DNA of 64,000 bases from Oasisia sp. SBJ-2009 (taxonomy: Eukaryota > Annelida > Polychaeta > Sabellida > Siboglinidae): NCBI GenBank assembly GCA_964017155.1, contig OZ024867.1, positions 17,921,589 through 17,985,588 of the forward strand, written 5' to 3'. The translations under genes were made by a program, and so were the position numbers. Below, in pieces: positions 10,618 through 23,844 of this stretch; position 1 is the stretch's first letter; every line of letters begins with the position of its first letter. The notes beneath the pieces are model-generated. The model saw only the letters and a list, made by a program, of their open reading frames with translations, searched no databases and had not been told where the DNA came from.

Positions 10618-11491
10618 AAGTGCCGTGTTGTGTTGCTTGGCCATACGATGGGAAAGATATCAAATATGGGCGAGTAATACCTGTTTGAATTCTTGTTGAA
10701 TAAATGGCTATGACAAGAGTGACACAGATTATTCAGAACAATGTATAAGATGTGATTGAGTAACACTTTGATGTGTTTTTTATTTCGAATAATGCGTGTT
10801 ATCATAATTTTATATTGCCTTAACAAACATTGCATTAATAACCAGCAGTAGGGTATGCACCAGGACTGTCTTTACTAGTGTATTATTACACTAAGAAACG
10901 CGAAATTGATACAATCAATGAAATCCACTCCGATTTGCGTCACGTCACGATTGCGCAACACTTAGGGGGTGGGGTACATGTTCGGCTCGTGACTGCGTAC
11001 AATATAGCACTATTTTACAACTGCTTTGCATAATCCAGTAGGTAAATGAATGTACATCATTGTGATATATTACATGAATATCTTGATTACATATTAAGGT
11101 AATTATAACTCCTGTTGTGTGATGTCAACTGCGAAACCGAACTGATTTTTCGATATATTGTCCAATGTTTTGTACCTGGCTTCCTAATAAATAAACATAT
11201 CAATACGATATTGCCATACATATTAGTTCTCGTCATTCCTGATTATGTGATACTACACTGAAGTTTGTTGTCACACATTTACTGTGAAAATGTGGAAAGA
11301 GAAATATATGCAGCGCGGCCATTAAGAGACCACATAAGCCTGAATGTAAATGCAATTTTCGGAGTGAGGTACATAGATTTAAGAGGGTTGCCCTCCGGAA
11401 TATTTTTAAGGAAGGTTTGAAGTTTAGAAAACCACAGGGCTACCAAAAATAGCACGAGGTGTCCACTTCGACCCCCGTGCGCCCCGACTAT
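10618..11491 (+). mobile_element. Transposon copy B: plus-strand arm with intact terminus
   Basis: Inverted counterpart of 8260-7391. It runs from a broken coding remnant (10618-10690, ending GRVIPV then a stop) through the shared non-coding arm to the terminus CCGTGCGCCCCGACTA at 11476-11491. Both arms are about 870 bp. Outer flanks read TTTTA before copy A and TATGC after copy B, compatible with a TA target duplication if the ends are GTCGGGG/CCCCGAC. Confidence 0.7.
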
Positions 11492-11635
11492 GCGCACGAA
11501 TAACAGTTGGAGCCTAAAGAATTCAAGGATAAACTGAAAAAGTAAACAAACAGCGCGTGCACGTAATTAGCCCGATTACATCACATGCCTGAATTGCATA
11601 TCACCACCCCCTATCGATCCTGTAGGCTCCCCATT

Positions 11636-12191
11636 TTACTAGTTATTCCCATTTTGTGTCAAAACATTACGTTAATCCAAAATGAGGGGTGACGTATATG
11701 TAAGTTCAAAAACATGTGATGTGCTGATACATTTTACAATGTCGTGGTACATAGCAACAGAGGAATGAATGGGGATCATTTTGATATGTTAACCATATAT
11801 TTTGAATATATATTAAGAGAACTACCGTAAACGTTACATGATGTCGATGACGAAACGGAAGTGTTTATTTTAACATATTGCTGAATCTGTTGCCTTAAAA
11901 TGTCCATTTCAATAAGATATTTATTGTGTTTATGCCCCTCTGCAATACGAATAGTTTACCATAAAAACTAGCTTTGTAGCCCTAAACAAACTATGAGAAA
12001 TACAAATTTCAATTGTGACTAAACGGCCATTCCGGCACCCGATACGTCTGAATTTAAGTGCGATTTTCGGAGTGATGTACACTGATTTCAGAGGGTTGCC
12101 CTCTGGATTATTGTTAAGGAAGGTTTGAAGTTTAGAAAATAACAGGGCAACCAAAAATAGCACGAGGTGTCCACTTCGACCACCGTGCGCC
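11636..12191 (+). mobile_element. Transposon copy C: deletion derivative
   Basis: The internal segment resembles copy D (10186-10617) and is followed by the full ~155-bp terminal module (12047-12198) ending GTGCGCCCCGACTATT, as in copy B. It lacks the arm carried by A and B. It looks like a non-autonomous family member. I could not see a matching inverted terminus at its left edge. Confidence 0.6.
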
Positions 12192-12463
12192 CCGACTATT
12201 TAAAGATAATACAAATACAATAAGTGAGAAAGAAAGAATATCGGAAACGGTGTTAGTGAAGTTATTTTCAAACCTTTTCCTAAATGCAATACTTTACATT
12301 ACGTGGATGTAATGATAAAGGGTCATTGTTCCTTAGCACTGTTAATGATGTATATAGTAAATAATGCTAAAACATCAAAGGATCATGATGGTATTGCCCA
12401 TTTGTTCTTAAACCTTTAAAACATACATTCAACAATTCGCTGCAAAAATAAATTTTGGATAAT

Positions 12464-12465
<2 letters not shown>

Positions 12466-12561
<96 letters not shown>

Positions 12562-12602
12562 GCACGCACGCACGCACGCACACATATATATATACATATA
12601 TA
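12466..12602. repeat. Compound microsatellite (CA)n-(GCAC)n-(TA)n
   Basis: About 45 CA units, then about six CGCA tetranucleotides, then an ATATACATATATAT tail. The minus-strand open frames reading poly Cys-Val across it are artefacts of the (GT)n complement. Confidence 0.95.
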
Positions 12603-12789
12603 TTGCATTGCTCGAGTGATACCATGGTGATGCATTATAATTATCTAACTACAGGTCTCGAAAATATTAGGAAGGACATTTCATATTAGATTAATACAAT
12701 AATGGAATATTACAAAAAGTGTTACAGTGTGGCTAGTATGGATTAATAAAAAAACACTCAACTAAATAGGCAAAGCTAGAATTGGCAGA

Positions 12790-13265
12790 AGAGAAATTTC
12801 AAACTGATTTTATTTTATTTATTTGATGACAAGTGTACAGTACCATCTGATGTGAAATGTATAATACTTGCTGATAGTACCAACGTCTTGTACACTGGTG
12901 ATGATGTATCAGAAATATGCACAAATAATATTTTCAGAACACATGAATTAATGCACATAGACTATCATTAAATATTTTAAAAACAACATGTTATGGTATT
13001 AAGAAAAAAGTGTAGATAGTCTCACAATTAGCAGTAATGGAAATAACATCGAACTAGTTTATACTACAACAGGTATTGGTGTTGATGGTGTTTGTTAATT
13101 AAATTGGAATAACCATATCAAGAAAATCGAAAGTATAACAAGAAAGTGTCCATCATGAATATAGTTATAAAGCACCTCTTAAATAGTACTACGTTATTCG
13201 CACAGTAATACTCTTGTACTATACGTTATCTTAATTGCTGTCGTGAAGTACATATAAGAACCAAA
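12790..13265 (+). pseudogene. Dead LINE reverse transcriptase with lost catalytic Asp
   Basis: Plus-strand reading around 12840-13000 gives KCIILADSTNVLYTGDDVSE followed by ICTNN, aligning with the RT palm block (K..LFADDTN..YSG.D..EICT). The catalytic second aspartate is serine here (ADST for ADDT). After several frameshifts the later blocks can still be read: HELMHIDYH (13-residue motif HEW...NKLSLN), VMVLRKK, a remnant of the LGV..D..LNW..H block (KLE.PYQ), and a YPYLNYC-like LNCCREV near 13235. Stops and shifts are numerous, so this is an old insertion. The family resembles Jockey/Tx1-like LINEs by the NIL.SG.D pattern; the clade call is tentative. Confidence 0.6.
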
Positions 13266-13269
13266 TATA

Positions 13270-13890
13270 ATCAATACGATCACATAATACCAATGTTTGG
13301 TTATTTTTAAACGTTGTGTGCGTATGATGTTATTACTTTAAACTATAAGATATGTATGCCAAAGAGATGTTCAGGCCATGTGTTAATTTTGAGAGAGCAG
13401 ATGATAGTCAGTATCATAATACACGGAATAAAATATAATACTTGCAAACAAATATATATAGTACAACCGCACATACACAAATACACACATATACGTGTCA
13501 TAGGTACATAATCAGCATCCGCTTTTTTATAGTGGCGGCATCTAGTGAAATCAACGATTGGTAACTTGCAAGAATGCATTAACCCGCCCTCAATACGTAG
13601 TAAACATAATTCGGGTGAAGTGTAGAAGTAGGCAAATTCACTTCGGTCGCCTTTGTGGCAATAGCAAGATACACCAAATCCGCTGCAACTATCAAGTTGG
13701 GGCTAAAAATGGAATATGCCGAGTCTATGCTATTATGCTTATATTGAGGGTTCTTAATGTCACCGTAGGCCATATATTTTCACTGTTTGAAAAAGAATGA
13801 CATTTGGCACCGATGACCTTGACACCATACTATTTTAGAATGTTGATGGAAGCAACCTGATATTTTGATGCTTCCACCATTTTTTGCAAT
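13270..13890. other. Unassigned non-coding stretch
   Basis: Short overlapping open frames on both strands (about 60-80 codons) with no recognisable motif. Nothing else seen. Confidence 0.35.
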
Positions 13891-13893
13891 ATT

Positions 13894-15923
<2,030 letters not shown>

Positions 15924-16383
15924 TTAACCCTCTGTTTGCGACAACGCACAAACTACGTTTAAAATTTTTGCTTTTGGTTTATCTTAATAAATACGGCACG
16001 CACAGCAAAAATAGTGGTACGCTACTATATGTTTTAGGGAATTCCGATCTAAAATTCTAAATTTCGTTGCTCCTCCGGCATTTATTTCCGCCATTTTTAA
16101 GATGGCGGTCGCCAATACAAATGTTACAACATCTCAAACATTACGTCACCTAGAGCAATTTAGCTTGGTCAAAATCACAAACAATCGCAATATGTTTGGT
16201 CTATTTTTGGACCCTTAACCCCTTTATCGGCATAAACTGACTAAAATATATTGCTACATGTCCATTTCAAGGAAATACATTGATATAACTACCAATTCAA
16301 CAAAATAACAGGGTTGATTTAATAAAATAAGCAAGTAACTGAAAACATCATTTTTTCAGAGGTTGCCGCAAACAAAGGGTTAA
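15924..16383. mobile_element. piggyBac-type MITE, 452 bp, TTAA duplication
   Basis: TTAA at 15924-15927 and 16380-16383 flank an element whose ends are CCCTCTGTTTGCGACAAC (15928-15945) and, inverted, CCCTTTGTTTGCGGCAAC (16379-16362). These are 18-bp terminal inverted repeats with two mismatches. TTAA target duplication and CCCTTTG-type termini are the established signature of the piggyBac superfamily. The interior has no coding capacity, so it would depend on a transposase supplied elsewhere. An internal palindrome at 16087-16112 (CCGCCATTTTTAAGATGGCGG) is similar to the YY1-like core found elsewhere in the window. Confidence 0.85.
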
Positions 16384-16607
16384 TTCAGTATGTTGTACAA
16401 GTTTACTGCAGACACAGACGGTCAAAATTAGACCGGTCCCAGCTTTTTATACCTCCGGTAGTTGTATCTCCTTAACTAAAGCCCTTTTTCAGCTTCGGTC
16501 GTTGCACTAACATGCTTTAGAACAGTTTCTAGGAAAATGCATCATTATTGGTCAGATATTCTCCAAATTTAATGAAGTAATAAAAAATGCCGTGTTTTCA
16601 TGGTAAT

Positions 16608-16610
<3 letters not shown>

Positions 16611-16686
<76 letters not shown>
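16611..16686. repeat. (TA)n microsatellite
   Basis: About 37 TA units following the context GGTAATAATAA. The two IY-rich open frames across it are artefacts. Confidence 0.95.
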
Positions 16687-16688
<2 letters not shown>

Positions 16689-16689
16689 G

Positions 16690-17050
16690 TATATATGTAT
16701 ATATGTATGCATATATTATCAGCATCAAGTCCAAGTCAATTCATTTCAATAAGTTCATATAAATATTTCGAAATTCCTTTGTCCAAACTCAAATAAACTT
16801 CGAATGACTTTTGCCATGTGGCTAAGGCAAATCGAATTACTCGGTGTAGTGATTTGAAATGCCCTGGATTCCCCGTTTCGCAAGTCCCATAATGTGCTGT
16901 TTAAAAGGCTTTCGTTTGATATCAATCGTCACAATTTAAATCAACTTCTTTTTTATTTCGAACACGCATACCATTAACTTATTTATTAAGCGTACCATAG
17001 AGTAGACAGGATCTAAACGAACGAAATGCAGCCAGCCTGAAAACACATTT
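16690..17050. other. Unassigned non-coding stretch
   Basis: AT-rich, no recognisable signal. Confidence 0.35.
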
Positions 17051-17053
17051 TGC

Positions 17054-17180
17054 CGAAAAGACTACCTACCGAGGAGACAAATGTTATATGCCGAGGCATT
17101 CGAAACATTTGTCGCCGAAGCGGTACCCTTGCCGAGGCGACCGATCTTGTACCGAGGCGACCCAAACGCCGCCGACGCGT
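17054..17180 (+). repeat. Degenerate ~20-bp GC-rich tandem repeat
   Basis: CCGA[G/A]G-type cores occur at 17054, 17070, 17092, 17115, 17132, 17152 and 17172, spaced 16-23 bp. The clearest pair reads CCGAGGCGACC. The patch is GC- and CpG-rich within AT-rich surroundings. Spacing is not a multiple of three, which argues against a coding repeat. Both strands are open across it (62 and 82 codons), probably a composition effect. Confidence 0.5.
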
Positions 17181-17538
17181 CCAAAATATTTCGCCGCTGA
17201 CGTATGTCATTGATAGAAATATACAAATTCCAAAGTAATGTTTGAAGATTTCTCGGTGCATGCGAATTCTATCCAGCCTTATCTTGTCTTGTTTAAGTAC
17301 TGACCAACACTCCTGGTGGAGTCAAGCAGGACAAATGATCAGGGTTGGGTGCGCAACCGCGCACGCTTCTGGGTTACTAGTCGCGTACTAAACCATGTCC
17401 AAATTGGTGTTATTCTGGAATGTTGACATTTTGCATCTGGTAGGTAATTCTAATATTTTACTGTTGGGAAGAATTATGAGAAATTAAAACTGTTCTTACC
17501 GGTGTGGATTGTGTTGAATGCTTTATTATTTAGATGCC

Positions 17539-17932
17539 ATGATGATATTTAGCTGCGTTGTACGGGCTGGAGAAGGTAAGCCAGGATAGGTGTCCATGGA
17601 ATATGGTGTTATATTTCCTAAACAGAGAATAATTTAAATGTTTTGCATTTTTGGCACCGCAAATTAATTTTTGGGGTTAAAATGCACTTTCCGGTCATGT
17701 TTTCTATATGTTAATTCATCTAGGTGTATGTGTAGTTCTTGTGGGTCTGGTTGATTGTTTTTGTCTGTATAAGACATATATAGTCATCTACAAAGAGACG
17801 GACTGTGAAGGTGATATTGCTTGGTACGTCACTTATGTAAATAAGGAAGAGAGCCGGCCGTCATTCTCCTTTGAGTCTTATCTGTGGAATATGTGTTACT
17901 GGAATACAATGACATACTGCTTAAATACATGA
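17539..17932 (+). CDS. Speculative two-exon small ORF, 81 aa
   Basis: Putative exon 1 is 17539-17575 (MMIFSCVVRAGE plus one base), ending at AAG|GTAAGC, a good 5' splice site. Putative exon 2 starts at 17724 after a pyrimidine-rich TTTTCTATATGTTAATTCATCTAG and runs in phase to the TGA at 17930-17932. The joined reading has a hydrophobic N-terminal third (VVLVGLVDCF), five further cysteines and no family I recognise. The 148-bp intron length is plausible, and AATAAA-like sequence lies about 60 bp downstream (17988-17993). Chance occurrence of such a combination in AT-rich DNA is substantial, so this is a candidate only. Confidence 0.15.
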
Positions 17933-17999
17933 CTGGGTGAATTAACATATGAATACTTGAATTTATCTTCTCTGAAATAATTTTCTGAAATAAATATCT

Positions 18000-18451
18000 C
18001 CATTAAAAATATACAAGAAACATCAGGTGCTCAGTTAGTTTTAATGTTTTTCTGTTGTAAAAACATGATATTTTGGCTGCAAAATAGGTGGGAGATGAGA
18101 TGTTGAGACGCCTGCAACATCCCATCATGGCCACTTAATGAAGATGAGTGATACCCAATTGTGTAGATATAATATCGTTATCATGATGGTACATTTCCTA
18201 CATTATTACATGTATGGAGTCAATTATTCTTAAAATGCCACTACTAAGCCATTACGGTATACAAGGTAAGTTATATGGGCTCCTAAGCTAGGAGCAATGT
18301 ACACTGAAAGCTTTGACAGCAGCACATAATTCGGCAGCACATAATTCAACTCATATTATCTTAGTCGAAAGTCGGAAGTTGTAGCCACTGCGCTACTACA
18401 CTACTATACTACTGTTACCAATAAAAAAAACAATCTCCTACCACCTCTGTT
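18000..18451. other. Unassigned non-coding stretch
   Basis: No recognisable signal. Short direct repeats are present near 18325-18348 (GCAGCACATAATTC twice). Confidence 0.35.
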
Positions 18452-18753
18452 GAATTTCTTATGAAACTCGGCATTCCAGGCAAAATCTCAGAGAATATAG
18501 GTATTTATTAATGATATGCAGTTGGAAGTTTCTGGTGAAGCTTTAACGGATGGATCGAGTTGGTTTCCCGGTACGTATATGTAAAGATTATTTGTTGTAC
18601 ATTGAGGGTTGTTCGGTGGAGGTCCAAATGGTGTAGGCCTGTTCATCTGATGAGCCTGGAATCTCTTGGATTGGATTTCGAAACTTATACGTTAATAGAT
18701 ATACTACGCATTATTACTAAAGGCAATATATATATAATATTATATTATATATA

Positions 18754-18829
<76 letters not shown>

Positions 18830-19131
18830 ATATATATATATATAACTAAATCAAAGAAATGGAAACAAGATGTCAAAACAAATGGCCTGAATTTGATGTG
18901 AAACTCAGCATTCCGGAGAAAATCTATCTGATAATAGGTTTGTATTACGTATATGCAACTGGAAGTTTATGGTAAGACCTTAATGGACGGATGTTGTTCG
19001 TTCCGAGTTAGGTGCAATAGAAGGTTATTTGTTCGTTCTTGAACGTAGTAGCTGGAGGTAATAATGGTATATGCCTATGTAATTGGATGCATTTCGCGAG
19101 CGTGGATTCTATTGGATTTCGATGAATATAT
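18452..19131. repeat. Diverged tandem duplication split by (TA)n
   Basis: Segment 18452-18700 and segment 18889-19131 align by eye in the same orientation, offset about 437 bp. Shared tracts include GAATTT..TG AAACTC GGCATTCC, GATATGCA..TGGAAGTTT, TTATTTGTT, and the end GGATT.TATTGGATTTCGA. An imperfect (TA)n block (18727-18843) lies between them. Divergence is clearly visible, so the event is not recent. Confidence 0.65.
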
Positions 19132-19373
19132 GTAAGTGTAAAGCCTATCGCTCAGCTGATTTAATATACCATCATATATTGCGAATTGTGACAACCTTTT
19201 ATTCATTGTGTATCTGTAGAATTGTGACACCTAAATGTCAGCCAATATGTTTACGGATTATTGCAACGGCCAATATAGACATCAAAAGTTGTGCTTTGTC
19301 GAAAACAACCATATTCGGCAATTCTGATAGTCCGCAGCGATGCCTATTGAGTCGATTGGAAAGAGCCTCTCAT

Positions 19374-19440
<67 letters not shown>
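19374..19440. repeat. (TA)n-(GA)n microsatellite, unit 1
   Basis: TA units passing directly into about 15 GA units, the same compound structure as at 19909-20028. Confidence 0.9.
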
Positions 19441-19446
<6 letters not shown>

Positions 19447-19906
19447 GGAATTAGCAGTTGTGTGTAAACAACACAAAAAGACAATTTGTCCTAGTTAGGA
19501 GTACTGTAATGGCTTTGCAATATTAAGTTAGCATATCTATCAATCTAAAGCATTAAACGCTGGAACTAATTATATTTATACTGCATTAGTGCCAATATCT
19601 TCAATATTGAGCAACTTATTGTGTTCCAAAAATGGCGAAAAGTTCGTTTCTACATAATCAGTAACACAGTTTATATATTTTCTTTCTATTATTAATCTAC
19701 TTGTATACTGTGGTGCACATGCGTATCGATTTTGTGGTTTCCTTTTTTTATGGCACACTTCTCACGTGGTATTAACTAATTATCTCTTGTTGGGTCTAAC
19801 AACTGTACTAAGCAAAACAATGTTTAATAAATATATGCCTGCGATGACATGGAATGGTAGAACAAACACAATATGGTACCTCATTTAGGCAAACATTGTC
19901 ATAATG

Positions 19907-19972
<66 letters not shown>

Positions 19973-19973
19973 G

Positions 19974-20033
<60 letters not shown>

Positions 20034-20496
20034 GGAATTAGCAGTTGTGTGTAAACAACACAAAAAGACAATTTGTCCTAGTTAGGAGTACTGTAATGGC
20101 TTTGCAATATTAAGTTAGTATATATATATATCAATCTAAAGCATTAAACGCTGGAACTAATTATATTTATACTGCATTAGTGCCAATATTTCATGCATTG
20201 CGGCAGGGGTCTCAACATCGCATCTATCACCTATTTTGCAGACAACCTCGCACAATTTATGTACAAGAGAAACAAACAGTAGCTGCACAACTGTCAATTT
20301 ATGCCTCTAGAACAATTTCCAATGGATATTCATTAAATAAGATAATTAAAATAACTCTATTTTCAATACATCAATTCAATCATAAGTTAAATCAATCATT
20401 TATGTTAATAACAAACTTTACATCAATTACACTTTTTGAAGATACGAAACTTGTACAATTGTGAAGAAATGTATGCCTATTGAACAAGATTTTTTC

Positions 20497-20551
<55 letters not shown>

Positions 20552-20861
20552 TCAATATTGAGCAACTTATTGTGTTCCAAAAATGGCGAAAATTTCGTTT
20601 CTACATAATCAGTAACACAGTTTATATATTTTCTTTCTATTATTAATCTACTTGTATACTGTGGTGCACATGCGTATCGATGTTGTGGTTTCCTTTTTTT
20701 ATGGCACACTTCTCACGTGGTATTAACTAATTATCTCTTTTTGGGTCTAACAACTGTACTAAGCAAAACAATTTTTAATAAATATATGCCTGCGATGACA
20801 TTGAATGGTAGAACAAACACAATATGGTACCTCATTTAGGCAAACATTGTCATAATGTCGA
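19441..20861. repeat. Segmental tandem duplication, second unit with 359-bp extra segment
   Basis: Block 1 (19441-19598, beginning AAAGGAGGAATTAGCAG) recurs at 20029-20190. Block 2 (19599-19910, beginning CTTCAATATTGAGCAAC and ending CATAATGTCGA) recurs at 20550-20861 with the same 312-bp length and only a few substitutions. In the first unit blocks 1 and 2 are contiguous; in the second they are separated by 20191-20549, which ends in (TA)n. Either a 359-bp sequence inserted into unit 2 or unit 1 lost it. The compound (TA)n(GA)n repeat at 19909-20028 joins the units. Confidence 0.8.
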
Positions 20862-21427
20862 GATTTGGGTGGGATCAATGTCGACAGAAGTGCCGAAACA
20901 TGTCTTAGCCTAGCAGCTGGATTTTGGGAACGGTCAGTCTAAAAGGAAGCGTAGATAGATTCTTTTGTGAATTCTAGGCCCTTCTCATAGTGCCCATTGA
21001 TTAATCCTCTACACAGTTTGTCTTGCCATTTCTTACTTCAAATTATGATTTACAATTGTTTGCTATTTTGTGAACTCTAATTTAAATTACAAAAATACGA
21101 AAATGCTAGCATAAATTAGGCGACTGCGTTTATAGACATCCTAAAGTATATATAAAGGTCCATTCGAAATACGACAAGGAATCATCACTAATACAGAATT
21201 GTAGTAACTTTTGCGAAATGCCTATCCCGTTTACGTGCGGATACGAAAGTGGCTACATGGAGTAAATGAATTCCCCGCATTTGCATGAAGCAAATTCACA
21301 TATGTACACGGAACTACATATGTTTATTTAAATGTCAACACTGTTCTTCATTAACTGTTCTAACGAAAATGCCCTGTAGCCAATCCTGACGGTAGGGCGT
21401 CGTACATTTAAGCAAATAAAATTAGTT

Positions 21428-21430
<3 letters not shown>
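20862..21430. other. Unassigned non-coding stretch
   Basis: No recognisable gene or repeat seen. Confidence 0.35.
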
Positions 21431-21503
<73 letters not shown>

Positions 21504-21506
21504 AAT
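21425..21506. repeat. (TA)n microsatellite with palindromic flanks
   Basis: About 33 TA units bounded by TTTCTGATATAT and ATATATCAGAAA, which are exact reverse complements, so the whole 80-bp block is a palindrome. Confidence 0.85.
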
Positions 21507-22490
21507 AACAAATCTTAAAATCAATTAGCTGTTTCACCTTAAATCTTAAAGTAATGTAGCTTCTTCTATATATATGCCATACACCTATGAAATTCCTTGC
21601 ATGGTGAACTATAAACAATAAGGTATTTCAACCATAGGCATAAGACAATGCTTATGAATTAATATATATATTTGCAACTTTCATTGCAACTGATTCTGGT
21701 GACTAATAACTACATGTATAATTCCTTGTATGCATCCATTTATTTGACAATAATCATATTAATGTGACTAATAAATTATGGGTTGTACTTCTAATTCTGT
21801 TTATATTGTTTTTTGTCTTCTTGATTCGTGTAAACATTTATGATGTTTGCAATATTTACATATATAATGATTCCTTGTATTGTGGTTGTAACCAAAATAA
21901 TTGTGTTTGAGTATATAAAATTATACTACTACAAGTTTTAGCTTTTTGTGTATTCCCTTCAAACATCATTATGCGTACAACATAGTGACATTGTATTAAC
22001 TTGTAATGTTTGTTGAATGTTGTTTGAATAAGTCGTAGTGAATAGTCGTTTAGCGGCGTTTACTATCGCTCAGTGGCTATATAACGTAAGGTCCATGACT
22101 GCTAATGAAAACATACTATTAACAGTGAGAATTGAATTCATTTAACCACAGTAGATATTTACCGCTATTTTGATTAATGTAGTTCTGCACTTCTATGCAA
22201 GACAGTCAAAACGTTATTGTAATCAGTTGGAAACTATCAACATTTTAAATACTATTTTATTTCAATAAAGTATTTGACGAGGGATGTAAAGATCTTAGTT
22301 ATCTATGGCTTGGGTCATTTCACGGTAACCGGGCTAAACGGTGTCCCGGCTCTTCTGTATAGAAATATTCGATAAAAAAATCTCGTAAAACTATATTTCT
22401 TATATGTGGCGCTTTATACAGTATTGTTCTTCATTTCTAATATAATAATGGCATTCTAAGTCGTTATTCTAGTTATTTCTCGTTATATCT
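21507..22490. other. Unassigned AT-rich non-coding stretch
   Basis: No recognisable signal apart from scattered AATAAA-like hexamers. Confidence 0.35.
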
Positions 22491-22495
22491 CCCAG

Positions 22496-23112
22496 TCTAC
22501 GTCATCGAAAAGTGGCTGTTCCCATCGCCTGGTCCTCAATTTGCACGTTATTATAAAGGTGTAATAATTACACATTAAATAATAAATATATTGCGTAAGG
22601 TTCTCATTGCGATGTCTCTCTTCATATTTGTCCAAAAAACAGCATTATTTATTAAATTTTTTGAGTAGTCAATGTTTTTCAACATAAAAATAGATGTCCC
22701 CTGGTTCCATGTCATCTACATCACGACAACTTTGATGCCACGCCTGTCCAGAGTCGGAAGAACTACCACATCCACGTGGAATCACAATTACGTTGCCGCC
22801 ATATATGCATATTGGAAACAACTCCAAAACCGTTTTTGCTGCGATTTACGCGACATATTCGACATTTTAGGGCAGGAGTCAGGTGAGTAGGTTTATTCCA
22901 TGTCATCTACGAACGGTCTGCACCGCGTGCAAAATTATTGATAATCACGTCTTAAGTGGTGTCAACCAACTCAACTAGAAATTGCATACGCCAGTTAAGC
23001 TCACGACAGACATGATATTGGCCATGACTCGCAAGGCACGTCATCTACGTCACAGTCATCTACGTCACATATTTGTCGTGACGGTGATGACATGGAGGGT
23101 GACGTAGATGAC
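22496..23112. repeat. Left cluster of GTCATCTACGTCAC motifs
   Basis: Exact 14-mers lie at 23040-23053 and 23055-23068 on the plus strand and at 23099-23112 on the minus strand (GTGACGTAGATGAC). Partial matches lie near 22497 (TCTACGTCATC), 22706 (GTCATCTACATCAC) and 22899 (GTCATCTACGAAC). The core TGACGT is half of a CRE/ATF site. The plus/plus/minus arrangement gives a short inverted repeat. Confidence 0.8.
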
Positions 23113-23204
23113 AAACGTAGTTGTAATTAAGATAAAACGGTGAAAGGATTAGCTGAAATTGGATAATTATCATCTTGGATAAATTAACTTAATATCTGAT
23201 GATA

Positions 23205-23844
23205 TTTTTCATTTTCAGACTGCTGATGAACGGTACAAAAGATTCTAAACAAGCGAACCAGGCTGGCCATGAAGAATTTCTTTAGAAAGAAAGAAAATGC
23301 CGAAGAAACCAGTAGGCCTACATACACATAAGTTGCAGATAACAAGCAAACATGCGTGCAACATCAAATTAAGTGCAGTTGGAGAAGCAACCAAATGTCT
23401 TCGCGTAGTCATCAAGCGAAATTCCTTCGCTCACCAAACAGCTTCATTGGACAGCCTCAACCCCACAACCCCGTGAACGTGGTCGAAAGAATGCTCTGCA
23501 AGACCGAGCAAAGGCGTACAAACGGATTGGCAAACTGACAGACAGTCTAGCTGTCTGAAGGAGACCATCTCAACGCTACAAGACGCGCTATAAGGGGTTG
23601 ACATGGAAGCTACATAGCAACGGTATTTATCAGACAAAGAACAACAGATTCATGAATGCATCATCGCGAAACACGAAAATGTCTTCAGAGGCTTCCGTTT
23701 CATAATGCCCTTACAAAGGAGCTGGGGTCGAAATATCATAGTAACTGCTACTATACTAAGCAGTTCATCAAGATACTGACTACGGGAATGACATTGCAGA
23801 AGCATCGACTGCTGTATTATAGACGACTCATATTCGCCTGTTAA
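23205..23844 (+). pseudogene. Decayed ORF of unknown family, coiled-coil-like
   Basis: A splice-acceptor-like TTTTTCATTTTCAG ends at 23219. From the ATG at 23297 the frame is open for 59 codons (MPKKPVGLHTHKLQITSKHA at the start). Shifting one base near 23470 continues as RERGRKNALQDRAKAYKRIG and KLTDSLAV. A second shift near 23550 continues as LKETISTLQDAL, then stops are met, and a last open frame (23656-23844) gives HNALTKELGSKYHSN and similar. The middle part is charged with heptad-like leucines (KLTDSLAVLKETISTLQ). The order of segments suggests one ancestral protein with at least three frame breaks. It sits just inside the left CRE-like motif cluster. I do not recognise the family; a transposon protein is likely from context. 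Confidence 0.4.

Noticed and set aside
17331..17390. GC-rich near-palindrome GGGTGCGCAACCGCGCACGC
   Set aside because: Short and imperfect; no partner sequence or flanking duplication.
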